Shown here: piece after piece, positions 8,397-17,588 of the stretch
Layout of the letters: each line of letters starts with the position of its first letter
How positions within the stretch are numbered: the stretch's first letter is position 1
Assembly (NCBI GenBank): GCA_030055465.1
Contig: JASFYF010000001.1
Span: 227,179-291,178 of the forward strand
Reading direction: 5' to 3'
From: Candidatus Nezhaarchaeota archaeon
GTDB taxonomy: Archaea > Thermoproteota > Methanomethylicia > Nezhaarchaeales > WYZ-LMO8
Length of the DNA: 64,000 nt
Made by a program: the position numbers and the translations under genes
The notes under the pieces: generated by a model
The model's input: the letters and a program-made list of their open reading frames with translations, nothing else
Databases searched by the model: none
Told to the model about the DNA's origin: nothing

Positions 8397-9751
8397 AGGG
8401 TTTAGACACAAGAAATTCCTCCCGCTATTTTTTGGTTTTGACCTTTCTTCTGATAACCATGTGGCTGATTGCCTCGAACATACCCCGCTGCGTAGGGCAA
8501 ACCACGAAGGCCGTTTACGTGTTGAAAATCGAAGGCACGATAACTCCAGCAACGGCCCTCTACGTAGATGAGGGGTTGAGGGCTGCCTCAAACTATGGGG
8601 CGTCGGCTACAGTACTACTCTTGAACACCCCTGGCGGACTGATAAACTCGATGATTGATATACTGGACTACATTGAGGCGTCTCCGGTACCCGTGATAGC
8701 CTACGTCTATCCTAGAGGTGCTCGAGCTTGGTCAGCTGGCACCTACATTTTAGTTGGCGCACACGTAGCGGCTATGGCTCCGCATACCCTCATAGGGTCC
8801 TGCCAACCGGTGGACTTTACAGGCCAACCCGTAAACGACACCAAACACCTGAATGCCCTGAAGGCCTTAATGGCCGAGAAGGCCCGAGAAAGGGGCAGAA
8901 ACGTCGATGTGGCGCTGGCTTTTATATCTGAAAACTTGAACTTAGGGGCGGATGAGGCGTATCGGACGGGGATCATCGATATACCGCCTGCAGATGATTT
9001 AGACGAAGTGTTAAGGCTAGTGGACGGCATAACTGTGAATACCATTAAGGGGCCCGTAACCTTAAAGACCGAGGGGGCATCCATCGAGTATTATGATCCG
9101 TCGCTAAGGGTTCTCGTGCTGACCCCTATATCGGATCCTCAGATAGCCTACATACTCATGACCGTGGGCATGTTAGCGCTTATCTTTGGGCTGGCCTCTG
9201 GAACCTACCCCTCGGCCATAGTTGGGGCTATCATGACAATGCTAGGCGTGATAGGCCTAGGTGTAACCCCGCTGAGCATAGGTTCACTCGCTCTGATAGC
9301 GCTCGGCATGGTCCTCCTAGCTATTGAGGCCTCAACCCCTGGTTTTGGGCTGTTCGGGATTTCCGGAATCATATCTCTTGCTGTAGGCGGATTAATGATA
9401 GTTGCCCTAGAACCGGTAAGGTGGTCCGTGACTCCGGACTGGTTCGGGTACTTTATTTGGGTTGTAGTTGCTGTCACCGCTCCGATAGCCGCATTCACCA
9501 TTTTTGTAGCTTACAAGGTAATAAAGATAAGAGGTAGAAGCCCGGCCGTAGGAAGCATGATCGGTCGTTTTGCAGAGGCTTTAGATGACATGGAATGTGG
9601 GGCGGAAGGCTACGTTATCTCCGAGGGGGAGCTTTGGATGGCAAGAGCCGCTAAGAAGGTTAGAAGAGGGGCAAAGGTTAAGGTAGTAGGTAAAGAGGGG
9701 CCCAGATTAATAGTAGAACCCGTAGAGGAACATGAAAACTCTGAGGCGTAA
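8393..9751 (+). CDS. NfeD-family membrane-bound serine protease (stomatin operon partner)
   Basis: A 452-residue NfeD1b-type protein. A signal/anchor at the N terminus is followed by a ClpP-like serine protease domain with LLNTPGGLINSMIDI and the nucleophile region WSAGTYILVGAHVAAMAPHT. Then come four to six membrane segments (about 240-385) and a C-terminal OB-fold NfeD domain. In Pyrococcus the homologue cleaves the C terminus of the partner stomatin. It starts at TTG 8393, overlapping the stomatin stop, so the two are translationally coupled. Confidence 0.92.
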   Translation: MKGLDTRNSSRYFLVLTFLLITMWLIASNIPRCVGQTTKAVYVLKIEGTITPATALYVDEGLRAASNYGASATVLLLNTPGGLINSMIDILDYIEASPVPVIAYVYPRGARAWSAGTYILVGAHVAAMAPHTLIGSCQPVDFTGQPVNDTKHLNALKALMAEKARERGRNVDVALAFISENLNLGADEAYRTGIIDIPPADDLDEVLRLVDGITVNTIKGPVTLKTEGASIEYYDPSLRVLVLTPISDPQIAYILMTVGMLALIFGLASGTYPSAIVGAIMTMLGVIGLGVTPLSIGSLALIALGMVLLAIEASTPGFGLFGISGIISLAVGGLMIVALEPVRWSVTPDWFGYFIWVVVAVTAPIAAFTIFVAYKVIKIRGRSPAVGSMIGRFAEALDDMECGAEGYVISEGELWMARAAKKVRRGAKVKVVGKEGPRLIVEPVEEHENSEA

Positions 9752-9805
9752 ACTCATTAAAATACAGTGCGAGCTGAGCTCGTAGGAGCAATCGATTTCT
9801 TGCTG

Positions 9806-10225
9806 TTAAGCGTTCTTGACCGTTATGGCCTCAACGTTACCATTGCCATCCTTCCGGTACCATACGACGCTGAGCTTGTTATCCATTAACCCAAGCTCCA
9901 CTGTTTTCTCCATCAACTCGCATATCGTAACCTTGCACGTGCTTAGAGAGCTGCCTTCCCCCGCAGAATACGTGAATTCTTCAACTACCCTACCGCCAAT
10001 ATGAGTTATCCTTTCAACTATCTCGTGGCTGTTGATTGCCGGCTTACCTATAACCAGACAACCCCTATTGTTGTTGACCACCTGCTCTATCAAGGCATGT
10101 ATCTTGATTTGCTTGTCAAGTGTTGTTATTGCCCCATCAATTCCCCTACGGAGCACCTCCAATAAGAGGGACACAAGCTCGAGCATCGCCTTGATGGAAA
10201 GCATTAATGAGCTTTTAAAGCCCAT
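9806..10225 (-). CDS. hypothetical protein
   Basis: A 139-residue protein I do not recognise. The N-terminal half is helical (MLSIKAMLELVSLLLEVLRRG), with no clear membrane segment. The middle has INSHEIVERITHIGGRVVEEF, and the end is a mixed strand region, VVWYRKDGNGNVEAITV. The reading frame is open with codon use like its neighbours. It lies downstream of larC on the same strand, separated by about 60 bp, so it may share that transcript. No function is proposed. Confidence 0.55.
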   Translation of the reverse strand: MGFKSSLMLSIKAMLELVSLLLEVLRRGIDGAITTLDKQIKIHALIEQVVNNNRGCLVIGKPAINSHEIVERITHIGGRVVEEFTYSAGEGSSLSTCKVTICELMEKTVELGLMDNKLSVVWYRKDGNGNVEAITVKNA

Positions 10226-10286
10226 ATCATGTCCCCATCATCTGGGGTTTAAGCGCACCTAAGAGGTAATAAGCCTTGCGCGGAGG

Positions 10287-11510
10287 CTAAGCGTTGTAGG
10301 TTTTCTCAACCTTGCTCGTAATCGCTTGAGCCAGCCTCCGAAGCGGGATGCCTAGCTCCTCAGCTATTGACTTTAGGTCTTCGTATTCTGGTTTAAAGTT
10401 TAAAATCCTGCCTTGAGGGTCCCTGCTCTCCTTAACCCTAACCTTGTACCTCCTGCCTTCAACCTCAACCTCAACTTCTCTCTGGCTTCTTTCCACGGTT
10501 ATCCTGTGCACATAGTGTACCCTGACTCCAAGGGTTCCAAGCTCGTTTACTAGCGCTTCGCTCACCCTATAGTAATTTTCGGGTTTAGCCATGGCTTGAA
10601 TAATGTTGATCGGCCTATTTTTCTTGCCTATGCCCGGCAAGACTGCAACGTCTAAAGCTCCGGCCTCAAAGATTTTGTTGAGCGCGTGGCCGATTACTTC
10701 GCCGGTTACGTCATCCACCACGGTTTCGAGGATCACCACGTTTTCAGCATTGCCTCCCGAAAGCTCGCCCTCAATAACCCTCAGGACGTTCGGGGCTTCC
10801 GGTAGATCCTCGGATCCAGCCCCGTAACCAACACCCACTATCCTCATAGGCGGGTAAAATTCGATGATGCTGGTGGCTATGGAGACAAGCAGGGCTGCCC
10901 CCGTCGGAGTCGTCAATTCCCTGCTTATGGGGATAGCTGAACACCTGTATCCGCTCCTACGAAGTATCTCGAGCGTGGCCGGCGCCGGCACGGGAAGTAG
11001 GCCGTGTTTTGTCTTAACCACCCCTCCTCCCAAGGCTGGCGGCGTCGTGTACACCTCAGCGTTTAAGAGGTTGCCTCTATCGAGTAGCAGGGAAACCCCC
11101 ACCACGTCGAAGATCGTGTCCACGGATGATATCTCATGAAGCTCAACTTCCGAGGCATGCACGTTTAACTCCGCTTCGATGAGTCTCTGTATAGCCTGCC
11201 TTGCGATGGCTTTAGCCTTATCTGATGCGTTAAGCGAGTTCAATACTTCTTCGAATATGGACTTGAAGGCCGTCGGCATTACGCCTTGAGGATGCTCGTC
11301 AACGAGAAGTTCAACCCTCTTAGACTTTATGCCCAGCCTCCCCACATCATGTATCTTAACCGTTGCCCTTTTACAGTACGGAACCTTCCTCTCTAGGACC
11401 TCAGCTAGATCGTAAAGATCGTTGATCCTGTGGGTGAGGTCAACCAGGGACGCTAGGAGCATGTCGCCTGATATCCCCGCCAGCCGGGGATCAACTATCA
11501 GTGCCTTCAC
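10287..11510 (-). CDS. larC: LarC: nickel-pincer cofactor biosynthesis, nickel insertase
   Basis: A 407-residue LarC (DUF111) protein. In the known pathway it is the CTP-dependent enzyme that inserts nickel into the pyridinium bis-thiocarboxylate cofactor of lactate racemase-type enzymes. Visible blocks are the opening VDPRLAGISGDMLLASLVD, the His-rich metal segment HASEVELHEISSVDTIFDVVG, and the catalytic C-terminal ETVVDDVTGEVIGHAL with LPGIGKKNRP. The frame is intact, without the ribosomal frameshift seen in Lactobacillus larC1/larC2. It overlaps larB by four bases. No larE or larA is within the window. Confidence 0.93.
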   Translation of the reverse strand: MKALIVDPRLAGISGDMLLASLVDLTHRINDLYDLAEVLERKVPYCKRATVKIHDVGRLGIKSKRVELLVDEHPQGVMPTAFKSIFEEVLNSLNASDKAKAIARQAIQRLIEAELNVHASEVELHEISSVDTIFDVVGVSLLLDRGNLLNAEVYTTPPALGGGVVKTKHGLLPVPAPATLEILRRSGYRCSAIPISRELTTPTGAALLVSIATSIIEFYPPMRIVGVGYGAGSEDLPEAPNVLRVIEGELSGGNAENVVILETVVDDVTGEVIGHALNKIFEAGALDVAVLPGIGKKNRPINIIQAMAKPENYYRVSEALVNELGTLGVRVHYVHRITVERSQREVEVEVEGRRYKVRVKESRDPQGRILNFKPEYEDLKSIAEELGIPLRRLAQAITSKVEKTYNA

Positions 11511-12301
11511 TTTCTACTCGCCACGCGCCTAAACTTGGCCACCCTCTTGGCTATGAGCGCCGCTGCGGCGGCCGCCCCCACCGTGTTGTCCACGTTGACG
11601 ACCACAAGCCCTGGAGAGCAGGACTGAAGCATTGAAAGCAACGCTGTAACACCTCCACCTCCCAAACCATAACCAGTAGATGCAGGAAGCCCTATGACCG
11701 GTACATCCAACAGCGACGCTAAAAGGGAGGGTAAAGCCCCCTCCATGCCTGCGATGGCCACCACAACGTCTACGTCCTCTTCGATTATTTTCTTGGCCGT
11801 GTCGATAGCTCTATGAAGCCCAGCAATCCCCACATCGTATAAGGAGACCGCCCGGCACCCAAGCTCCTCCACCAACATTTCGACTTCATTTGCGATGGGC
11901 GCGTCAGCGGTTCCGGCTGCAACAATCCCCACCTTCCCCAGCTTCTCTTCTTCGCTTGAGTGCTGACTCCTTATCACAGCCACCCTCTGGGAAGTGCTTA
12001 GCCTCACGCTGTAGCCCTCGTTGTGGAGTGCTTCTAAGACCTTTAACTGCTCGCTTCTGAGCCTTGAAGCTATTGCCTTGCCGCAGTTTTTGAGTAGGCC
12101 GCGTATAGCTGCTTCCAACTGGTCGAGGCTTTTATGCTCAGCCAACACTATTTCCGGGATGCCTTTGCGATGTTCTCTTCCCACATCCAGCTTCAAAACC
12201 TTTGACATCTCCTCCACGGCCAACAGTTTAAGCTGGCGTTCAGCTTCTTCGATATCCAGAGAGCCTTCAGCAACTTTCCTCAAGAGATCCCTTATTTGCA
12301 T
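11507..12301 (-). CDS. larB: LarB: pyridinium biscarboxylate synthase (AIR-carboxylase-like)
   Basis: A 264-residue protein with a helical N-terminal segment and a PurE-like C-terminal domain, VGIVAAGTADAPIANEVEM through VVVAIAGMEGALPSLLASL and LPASTGYGLGGGG. LarB carboxylates nicotinic acid adenine dinucleotide in the first step of nickel-pincer cofactor synthesis. The start overlaps no upstream gene, and the stop overlaps the larC start, giving a two-gene operon. Distinguishing it from purine-pathway PurE relies on the N-terminal extension and the LarC partner. Confidence 0.9.
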   Translation of the reverse strand: MQIRDLLRKVAEGSLDIEEAERQLKLLAVEEMSKVLKLDVGREHRKGIPEIVLAEHKSLDQLEAAIRGLLKNCGKAIASRLRSEQLKVLEALHNEGYSVRLSTSQRVAVIRSQHSSEEEKLGKVGIVAAGTADAPIANEVEMLVEELGCRAVSLYDVGIAGLHRAIDTAKKIIEEDVDVVVAIAGMEGALPSLLASLLDVPVIGLPASTGYGLGGGGVTALLSMLQSCSPGLVVVNVDNTVGAAAAAALIAKRVAKFRRVASRK

Positions 12302-12359
12302 ATAGTTTCTTAGGCAATTTAAGGTGTCTGGGGGAACTTGAAGTTTGCCTTTCCATTAA

Positions 12360-13475
12360 ATGGAGTGGATTGCAAGCTTATTAGGCGAGCTGTGGAAACA
12401 ATTGTTCATGTGTTCAGAGTTCCGGGGATTCCGGGATAGGGATTACATTGAAACCGTGGAGGGGCTTTTTTTCACAGTTGTTGGGAACATTCACCCGCGG
12501 GGATTCGTCTTAGCTTACTTGAAGTACATTCCAAGCCGAGAAGGCATTTGGGGTAATAATAAGAGGAGGTTCAAGAGGGCCTTGCCCTACTACACGGTGC
12601 CAATGCTCCTCGATACCATAAATTTCTTGAAGAAGAGCTACCCCCACTACGTTGGCTGGGTGCGCGAGCTAGGCGTCGAGATGTCCATGATCCCTATACA
12701 TAAGATTCAGAGACACCATAAACCTGAGGAGAGGTTACGGGAGATACTGAAGGGGCCTAAAGACCAACTTGAGGGCATGGTGGCGGACTTAACGCGCCTT
12801 ATATCGGAGGAGGGCGGAGTGCCCATGAGTTTCCTCGGTGTTACGGGTTCAGTCCTTATAGGCATTCATAGACCGTTCTCCGATATTGACCTAGTAGTCT
12901 ACGGCAGGGAAAACTCAATTAAGGTGAGAGAGACCCTCAAAAGGCTATACGAGGAACCAAAAGGGGGAATCGCTGGTCTAACCAAAGAAAGGTTCAACGA
13001 ACTCCTGGATAGGAGACAGAGACTGTTTTACTTGTCTAAGACTGATGCTGAGCTCATATGTTCTAGGAAGTGGAATAGGGGGACCTTCATGGGAAGGGAC
13101 TTCTCAATTCATCCAGTTAAAAGGGATGATGAGGTCTCAGAGCTCTTCGAAGATGTCCAGTATAAGCCTCTAGGGCTGGCGACCATTAGGGGAACTGTGG
13201 TGGAGGACTCCGACTCCATCTTCATGCCTTCAAGGTGGGGCGTAGAGGTCTCCGAGTTTATCGAGGGGCCTAGGGTAGCCGGCGTTTCAGAGGTGTGCAG
13301 CTATGAGGGGCTTTACATGGGGGTAGTCGAGAAGGGAGAGTTGTTTGAAGCGAAAGGCAAAATAGAGGAGGTCTATAAGCACGGAGAGCTAAGCCACTAC
13401 AGGCTCTTAATAGGTTCACCTGAGGCGCGGGGAGTAGATTACATCAAGCCCTTGAGGTCTGCCTCCATTAGGTGA
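12360..13475 (+). CDS. predicted nucleotidyltransferase (archaeal, COG1665-like)
   Basis: A 371-residue protein with a Pol-beta-type nucleotidyltransferase core in the middle: GVTGSVLIGIHRPFSDIDLVVYG (about 160-180) has the GS and the SDID metal-binding aspartates. The N-terminal 150 residues are an unassigned basic helical region. The C-terminal 110 residues look beta-rich, with conserved-looking PSRWGVEVSEFIEGPRVAGV. The family is archaeal and, as far as I know, its nucleotide substrate and target are not established. A TATA-like AATTTAAGG lies at about 12316. The gene is divergent from larB. Confidence 0.65.
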   Translation: MEWIASLLGELWKQLFMCSEFRGFRDRDYIETVEGLFFTVVGNIHPRGFVLAYLKYIPSREGIWGNNKRRFKRALPYYTVPMLLDTINFLKKSYPHYVGWVRELGVEMSMIPIHKIQRHHKPEERLREILKGPKDQLEGMVADLTRLISEEGGVPMSFLGVTGSVLIGIHRPFSDIDLVVYGRENSIKVRETLKRLYEEPKGGIAGLTKERFNELLDRRQRLFYLSKTDAELICSRKWNRGTFMGRDFSIHPVKRDDEVSELFEDVQYKPLGLATIRGTVVEDSDSIFMPSRWGVEVSEFIEGPRVAGVSEVCSYEGLYMGVVEKGELFEAKGKIEEVYKHGELSHYRLLIGSPEARGVDYIKPLRSASIR

Positions 13476-13488
13476 AGGCGCAAGCTCT

Positions 13489-13504
13489 CAGCTCGAAAGA
13501 GCTG
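13489..13504 (+). terminator. GAAA-tetraloop hairpin after the nucleotidyltransferase gene
   Basis: CAGCTC-GAAA-GAGCTG forms a perfect six-pair stem capped by a GNRA tetraloop, 14 bases past the stop codon. No T-run follows. It may be a 3'-end hairpin or part of a small RNA; archaeal termination does not require hairpins. Confidence 0.35.
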
Positions 13505-13694
13505 TTAGCGACGGCACCTATAAAGTTAACGTCGACAACTCGAAGATTGCGTTCGCTCCAGCCGGATTAGCTTAAAGCTACCCTTAACTGCCAAAGGATT
13601 ATTCCTTTGACTACTTTGCTCGCCCCCAAGGCTAAGTTTATTAGAGGTTAAAGGTGCAACTCTTGAGAGTAAGGATTCAGGTGGGTTGGGATTG

Positions 13695-14873
13695 ATGCCT
13701 CCAAAGGAGCTGAGCTACAGGGCCAGCCTAATAGGGCCTTCAGGCATTAGGAGGCTCTTCGATCTAGCCCAGAGGAGCTCTGGCGTCATAAACTTCGGAA
13801 TAGGCGAACCGGACCTTGAAACCCCCAAGCATATAAGGGAATCGGGAAAGAGGGCAATAGATCTAGGGTACACCCATTATACTCCAAATGCCGGTTTCCC
13901 AAGCCTTAGGGAGGCTATAGCTGAGAAGCTTAGAGAGGAGAACAACATCGACGTCACGAGCTGCAACGTGATGGTAACAGTGGGCGCTTCCATGGGCCTC
14001 CTACTTTCCATACTTGCAATCGTTGAGCCGGGCGATGAAGTTGTCATCTCGGATCCATGTTTCGTGATCTACGAGCCCCTAATACACATAGCCGGCGGTA
14101 AACCCGTTAAAGTCCCATTAATGGAGGAAGACGACTTTAGAATGCTTCCCGAGAATGTAAAGGAATGCGTTACACCGAAAACAAAGTGCATAATCGTGAA
14201 CTCGCCCCACAACCCTACGGGGGCCGTCATGGAGTACGGCGATATTAGGGGAATAGCTGAAATAGCAATGGACGAGGGCATATACGTGATATCTGATGAA
14301 GTCTACGAAAAGCTAGTCTACGATGGGGCTAAGCACTACAGCATCGCCTCGATAGCTGGGATGGAGGAGCTGGCTATAACAGTCAACGCCTTCTCGAAGA
14401 CCTTCGCCATGTGTGGTTGGAGAATAGGTTACGTTGCAGCGAGCAAAAAGCTCATAGACGAAATGGTTAAGCTTCAACAATATACAGCGGTCCACGCCCC
14501 AAGCGTATCGCAGGTGGCTGCGTTGGAAGGGCTTAAGAGCCCTGAAAGCAAGGTTTTCGTAGAAGAGATGGTTAAGGAGTACGATGCTCGAAGGCGATTA
14601 ATGGTTGAAATGTTAAACAACGTTCATGGGTTTAAGGTTAAGTTACCTAAAGGCGCCTTTTACGTCTTCGCCAACATCAAGGAATTGGGAATGAGATCGG
14701 AGAACTTGGCTGAGCTGATACTTAAGGATGCTGGCGTCGTAACGGTCCCCGGCTCTGCTTTTGGCCAAAACGGCGAGGGATACTTAAGGTTCTGCTACGC
14801 CACGTCAAGAGAAAACATAAAACAAGGCATTGAGAGGTTGAAGAACGCCATCGATAAGTTGAAGGTTAAGTAG
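13695..14873 (+). CDS. class I/II PLP-dependent aminotransferase
   Basis: A 392-residue fold-type I aminotransferase of the aspartate/aromatic type (AAT subgroup I-gamma). The sequence shows NFGIGEPDLETPKHI, the cofactor-contacting NSPHNPTGAV, SDEVYEKLVYDG, and the Schiff-base lysine in NAFSKTFAMCGWRIGY near residue 235. The C-terminal substrate arginine is in GEGYLRFCYA. Such archaeal enzymes transaminate aspartate, aromatic or branched amino acids, and the exact range is not readable. ATG 13695 was chosen over TTG 13686 because AGGTGG at 13678-13683 fits only the former. Confidence 0.92.
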   Translation: MPPKELSYRASLIGPSGIRRLFDLAQRSSGVINFGIGEPDLETPKHIRESGKRAIDLGYTHYTPNAGFPSLREAIAEKLREENNIDVTSCNVMVTVGASMGLLLSILAIVEPGDEVVISDPCFVIYEPLIHIAGGKPVKVPLMEEDDFRMLPENVKECVTPKTKCIIVNSPHNPTGAVMEYGDIRGIAEIAMDEGIYVISDEVYEKLVYDGAKHYSIASIAGMEELAITVNAFSKTFAMCGWRIGYVAASKKLIDEMVKLQQYTAVHAPSVSQVAALEGLKSPESKVFVEEMVKEYDARRRLMVEMLNNVHGFKVKLPKGAFYVFANIKELGMRSENLAELILKDAGVVTVPGSAFGQNGEGYLRFCYATSRENIKQGIERLKNAIDKLKVK

Positions 14874-14879
14874 CTTAAG

Positions 14880-15392
14880 CTACAACCTCAGTTCCAGAAG
14901 CCTCACGATGTCCTGACGCCCGCAAAGCCTTATCCCTAAGCTCTCCTGCTCAATAAGCCTGTTAACCTTCTGTGTGGTTGAAGATTCCTTGAGCAGGTGA
15001 ACTGCTAAAACCCTCTTCCTTAAAAAGTACTCTTCAAGCGCCCTCTCGAAGGGCTCGCCGTACAACTTTATCAAGACGTGGTCCCTATTAGCAGGGCACC
15101 CTCGCCTTCTCATGCAACAATACGCAAGGGAGCCGAAGCACACGAGCTCGGATCCCCAGCCGACCATCTCCGAGAACCTGTCCTTCACCTCAACGTACCT
15201 TGCCTTAGAGATCCCCAGCTCCTTCAAGACGACATCTCTCTTACAAATATGCGAGAACGCAAGGGGATAATCTGGGTGGCAACAAAATGTGAGGGCCCTG
15301 TAATCGCCTCCATAACATATAGGTACGGGGGCATCCCTCCATCCAGGGACAGCTCGCACCTTATCATCGGTCACGGCCAAAGCAGCCTTCAC
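14880..15392 (-). CDS. Cys-rich protein resembling methanogenesis marker 9
   Basis: A 170-residue protein with many cysteines. PICYGGDYRALTFCCHPDYP is near residue 23, an isolated Cys in HICKRD follows, and VCFGSLAYCCMRRRGCPANRD is near residue 83. This paired Cys layout, with the LKELGIS linker between, resembles methanogenesis marker protein 9 and its non-methanogen relatives, and suggests metal or Fe-S binding. Function is unknown. It is convergent with the aminotransferase, only a few bases away. Assignment is from memory of the motif pattern, so it is moderate. Confidence 0.5.
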   Translation of the reverse strand: MKAALAVTDDKVRAVPGWRDAPVPICYGGDYRALTFCCHPDYPLAFSHICKRDVVLKELGISKARYVEVKDRFSEMVGWGSELVCFGSLAYCCMRRRGCPANRDHVLIKLYGEPFERALEEYFLRKRVLAVHLLKESSTTQKVNRLIEQESLGIRLCGRQDIVRLLELRL

Positions 15393-15591
15393 CCCAATAA
15401 AGCCTAATTAAACTGGCTCCCAAACTCATCCAGAGGTTCCTGAGATGAAGTCCAAAACTTAAACGCTTTTCGCTTGAAGTCCTTGGAAGCGAAGTCCTTT
15501 ACGAAGCCGTCCCAAGCAATAGCCCCGAAGCGGTGGCCAACCTTCCCGAAGATCATGCACCGTGGACTTGGGTTAATGCTTCCATCGCTTT

Positions 15592-16206
15592 CTAGCTGGA
15601 AGAGAGGTCCAGCTCCTTCACTAAGGCTCCAAGACGCTTGAAGTCCTCCACCAGGGTATTTTTAAACTTAAGGCTGTATAAACCCGCAGCTGGATGATAC
15701 GTGGGAAAAACCATGAGGTCAAGTCCTTGATAGATCACTCGAAGCGCTTGCCCCCTAACCGTAGAGATGCTGACGCCCCTCCTGCCTACAACGCTATTTC
15801 CGCCTTTCAATAGAATCATGTTCGTCGAGTGCCTTCCAAGGCACACCAGAAGCTTGGGGTTTATTGTTCTTACCTGCTCATCGAAGTAGCAAGCGCACGC
15901 CTCAACTTCATCAGGTAATGGATCCCTGTTGTTCGGCGGCCTGCACTTAACGACGTTAGTTATGTAGACTTCGCTTCTCCTAATCCCAGCATAGGCTAAA
16001 AGCCGATCTAAAAGCTGTCCGGCAGCGCCTACAAACGGTTTGCCCTCCCTGTCCTCGCTGCGTCCGGGCGCTTCGCCTACCAGTAGTATGTGGGCATCAG
16101 GGTTTCCAAAGCCCGGAACGGCGTTGCTCCTGCTCATCCATAGCCTGCACCTTTTACACCCCATTATTCTCCTAGAGATTTCTTGTAGGATCTCTCCTCG
16201 ACCCAC
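15592..16206 (-). CDS. uracil-DNA glycosylase, family 4 (thermophile type, Fe-S)
   Basis: A 204-residue uracil-DNA glycosylase that removes uracil from deaminated DNA. The N-terminal CKRCRLWMSRSNAVPGFG supplies two of the four Fe-S cysteines, and VKCRPPNNRDPLPDEVEACACY supplies the others. The catalytic GEAPGRSEDREGKPFVG and the late HPA motif in TYHPAAG are typical of type 4 enzymes. A perfect 12-bp palindrome ACGCTTAAGCGT lies at 16258-16269, about 50 bp upstream, in the promoter region. Confidence 0.93.
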   Translation of the reverse strand: MGRGEILQEISRRIMGCKRCRLWMSRSNAVPGFGNPDAHILLVGEAPGRSEDREGKPFVGAAGQLLDRLLAYAGIRRSEVYITNVVKCRPPNNRDPLPDEVEACACYFDEQVRTINPKLLVCLGRHSTNMILLKGGNSVVGRRGVSISTVRGQALRVIYQGLDLMVFPTYHPAAGLYSLKFKNTLVEDFKRLGALVKELDLSSS

Positions 16207-16344
16207 GTAGACACCGCGTAGAAGAAATGCCCACAGGGCAGCTTTAACCTTTGCACGACGCTTAAGCGTTGTTCTTTCCAGCGCTTAGCCTACGATTTTT
16301 GGGGTTACACCCTGAGCGTGATATAACGCCATAATCATTAACAT

Positions 16345-17109
16345 CTAATCGACCGCTACCAGCTTTCGCTTAACCCCCTCAAGCACAGCTGCAAGCGTGT
16401 CACCAGCCTTTGCGCGTAGAGCCACATCCGCAATATTGTCGAAAGGCGTTGACTCCATGTTAATGATTACGAGCTTAGCCCCCCCTTGCTTAGCCATTAC
16501 CGGGAGGTGCGCTGCCGGGTAAACTTGGAGAGAGGTACCCACAATAATCATTAGATCGCATGACTCAACTTCCCTGTAAGCCTTCTCAAGCTCTTCTACG
16601 GGTATAGGTTCATTGAAAAGAACTGTGCCGCTCTTAAGTATGTGGCCGCAATCCCGGCACTTTGGAGGAAAGAGGCCGCGCTCCGCCATTATCAATACGT
16701 CTTCGATAGGCGTAGATCTTCCACACGCCGTGCACCTAGCTACCCTTACGCTACCGTGAATTTCAATGACGTTTCTGGAGCCTGCCCTAAAGTGCAATCC
16801 ATCGACGTTCTGGGTTATAACCGCCTTTATTTTACCCAAAGCCTCAAGCTCGGCCAGCGCGTGGTGCGCGCTGTTAGGCTGGGCCCTCAACATCTCCTTT
16901 GCCCGCTCCAGCTGGAAACGCCAAAACTCATCAGGGTGCTCCCTGAAAAAATCTATCGTGCCTATACTCGGATCAAAGCGTTTCCAAAGCCCTTTGGGCC
17001 CCCTGAAGTCAGGTATTCCGCTCTCAGTTGAGACGCCAGCCCCGGTGAGGGCTATAGCCCTCCTCGAGGCCACTATCATTTCGACCACGCGCCCGATAGC
17101 CTCGTCCAC
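16345..17109 (-). CDS. cobB: Sir2-family NAD-dependent protein deacylase
   Basis: A 254-residue sirtuin. It shows GAGVSTESGIPDFRG, the catalytic TQNVDGLH with H following, four zinc cysteines in RCTACGR and KCRDCG, and VGTSLQVYPA with NMESTPFD closing the NAD pocket. In archaea Sir2 deacetylates Alba and modulates its DNA binding, and alba is in this window (3.2 kb). Length and motif order are standard. It is divergent from the YkgJ-like gene. Confidence 0.95.
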   Translation of the reverse strand: MDEAIGRVVEMIVASRRAIALTGAGVSTESGIPDFRGPKGLWKRFDPSIGTIDFFREHPDEFWRFQLERAKEMLRAQPNSAHHALAELEALGKIKAVITQNVDGLHFRAGSRNVIEIHGSVRVARCTACGRSTPIEDVLIMAERGLFPPKCRDCGHILKSGTVLFNEPIPVEELEKAYREVESCDLMIIVGTSLQVYPAAHLPVMAKQGGAKLVIINMESTPFDNIADVALRAKAGDTLAAVLEGVKRKLVAVD

Positions 17110-17168
17110 GAGTGCCCTTATAGTTCGGCATCCTAAATAACTTTAATGCCTGCCGTACATTTAAATAC

Positions 17169-17588
17169 ATGCGACTAACCGTGAAGCTGCCGACGCTTCG
17201 CTTGGACTGCGTAGTTAACGGTAAGCTGTGCGGGAGGTGCTGCTACAACACCGAGATGCCGTTGACGCTCGGCGACGTCAACAGAATAAAAAGGCTGGGG
17301 TTCTCAGAAAGCCATTTCATCGATAAAGTAGGCGGGCTTCCCCGCCTTAGAAACGTCGAAGGGCACTGCGTGTTTCTCAACCCCCACTTGAACTCCTGCA
17401 CAATATATCCTATGAGGCCGGAGGGCTGCCGCCTCTACCCATTGCTCTACGATCTGGAGTGTGGGAAAGTGACGGTAGACCCTTTATGCCCTCAATCGCA
17501 CACCATACCTAAATGGCTCGCCAGAAAGCTTTCAAAGTCCTTGCTGAACCTCGTAAGTAGGCTTGAGAGGGAACGCGGCTTCCAATGA
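17169..17588 (+). CDS. YkgJ-family cysteine cluster protein
   Basis: A 139-residue Cys-cluster protein (UPF0153/YkgJ). The cysteines are in KLCGRCCYNTEMPLT near residue 20, GHCVFLNPHLNSCTIYPMRPEGCRLYP near residues 75-100, and late C residues in LECGKVTVDPLCPQ. They probably bind Zn or an Fe-S cluster. Its role is unknown. A TATA-like ACTTTAATG about 27 bp upstream of the ATG points to a leaderless transcript. Confidence 0.85.
   Translation: MRLTVKLPTLRLDCVVNGKLCGRCCYNTEMPLTLGDVNRIKRLGFSESHFIDKVGGLPRLRNVEGHCVFLNPHLNSCTIYPMRPEGCRLYPLLYDLECGKVTVDPLCPQSHTIPKWLARKLSKSLLNLVSRLERERGFQ

Noticed and set aside
15443..15500. Three copies of GAAGTCC in the gap before the UDG gene, considered as a CRISPR or iteron-like repeat
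   Set aside because: Seven-base units at irregular spacing without conserved flanks; too short to support an array or origin.
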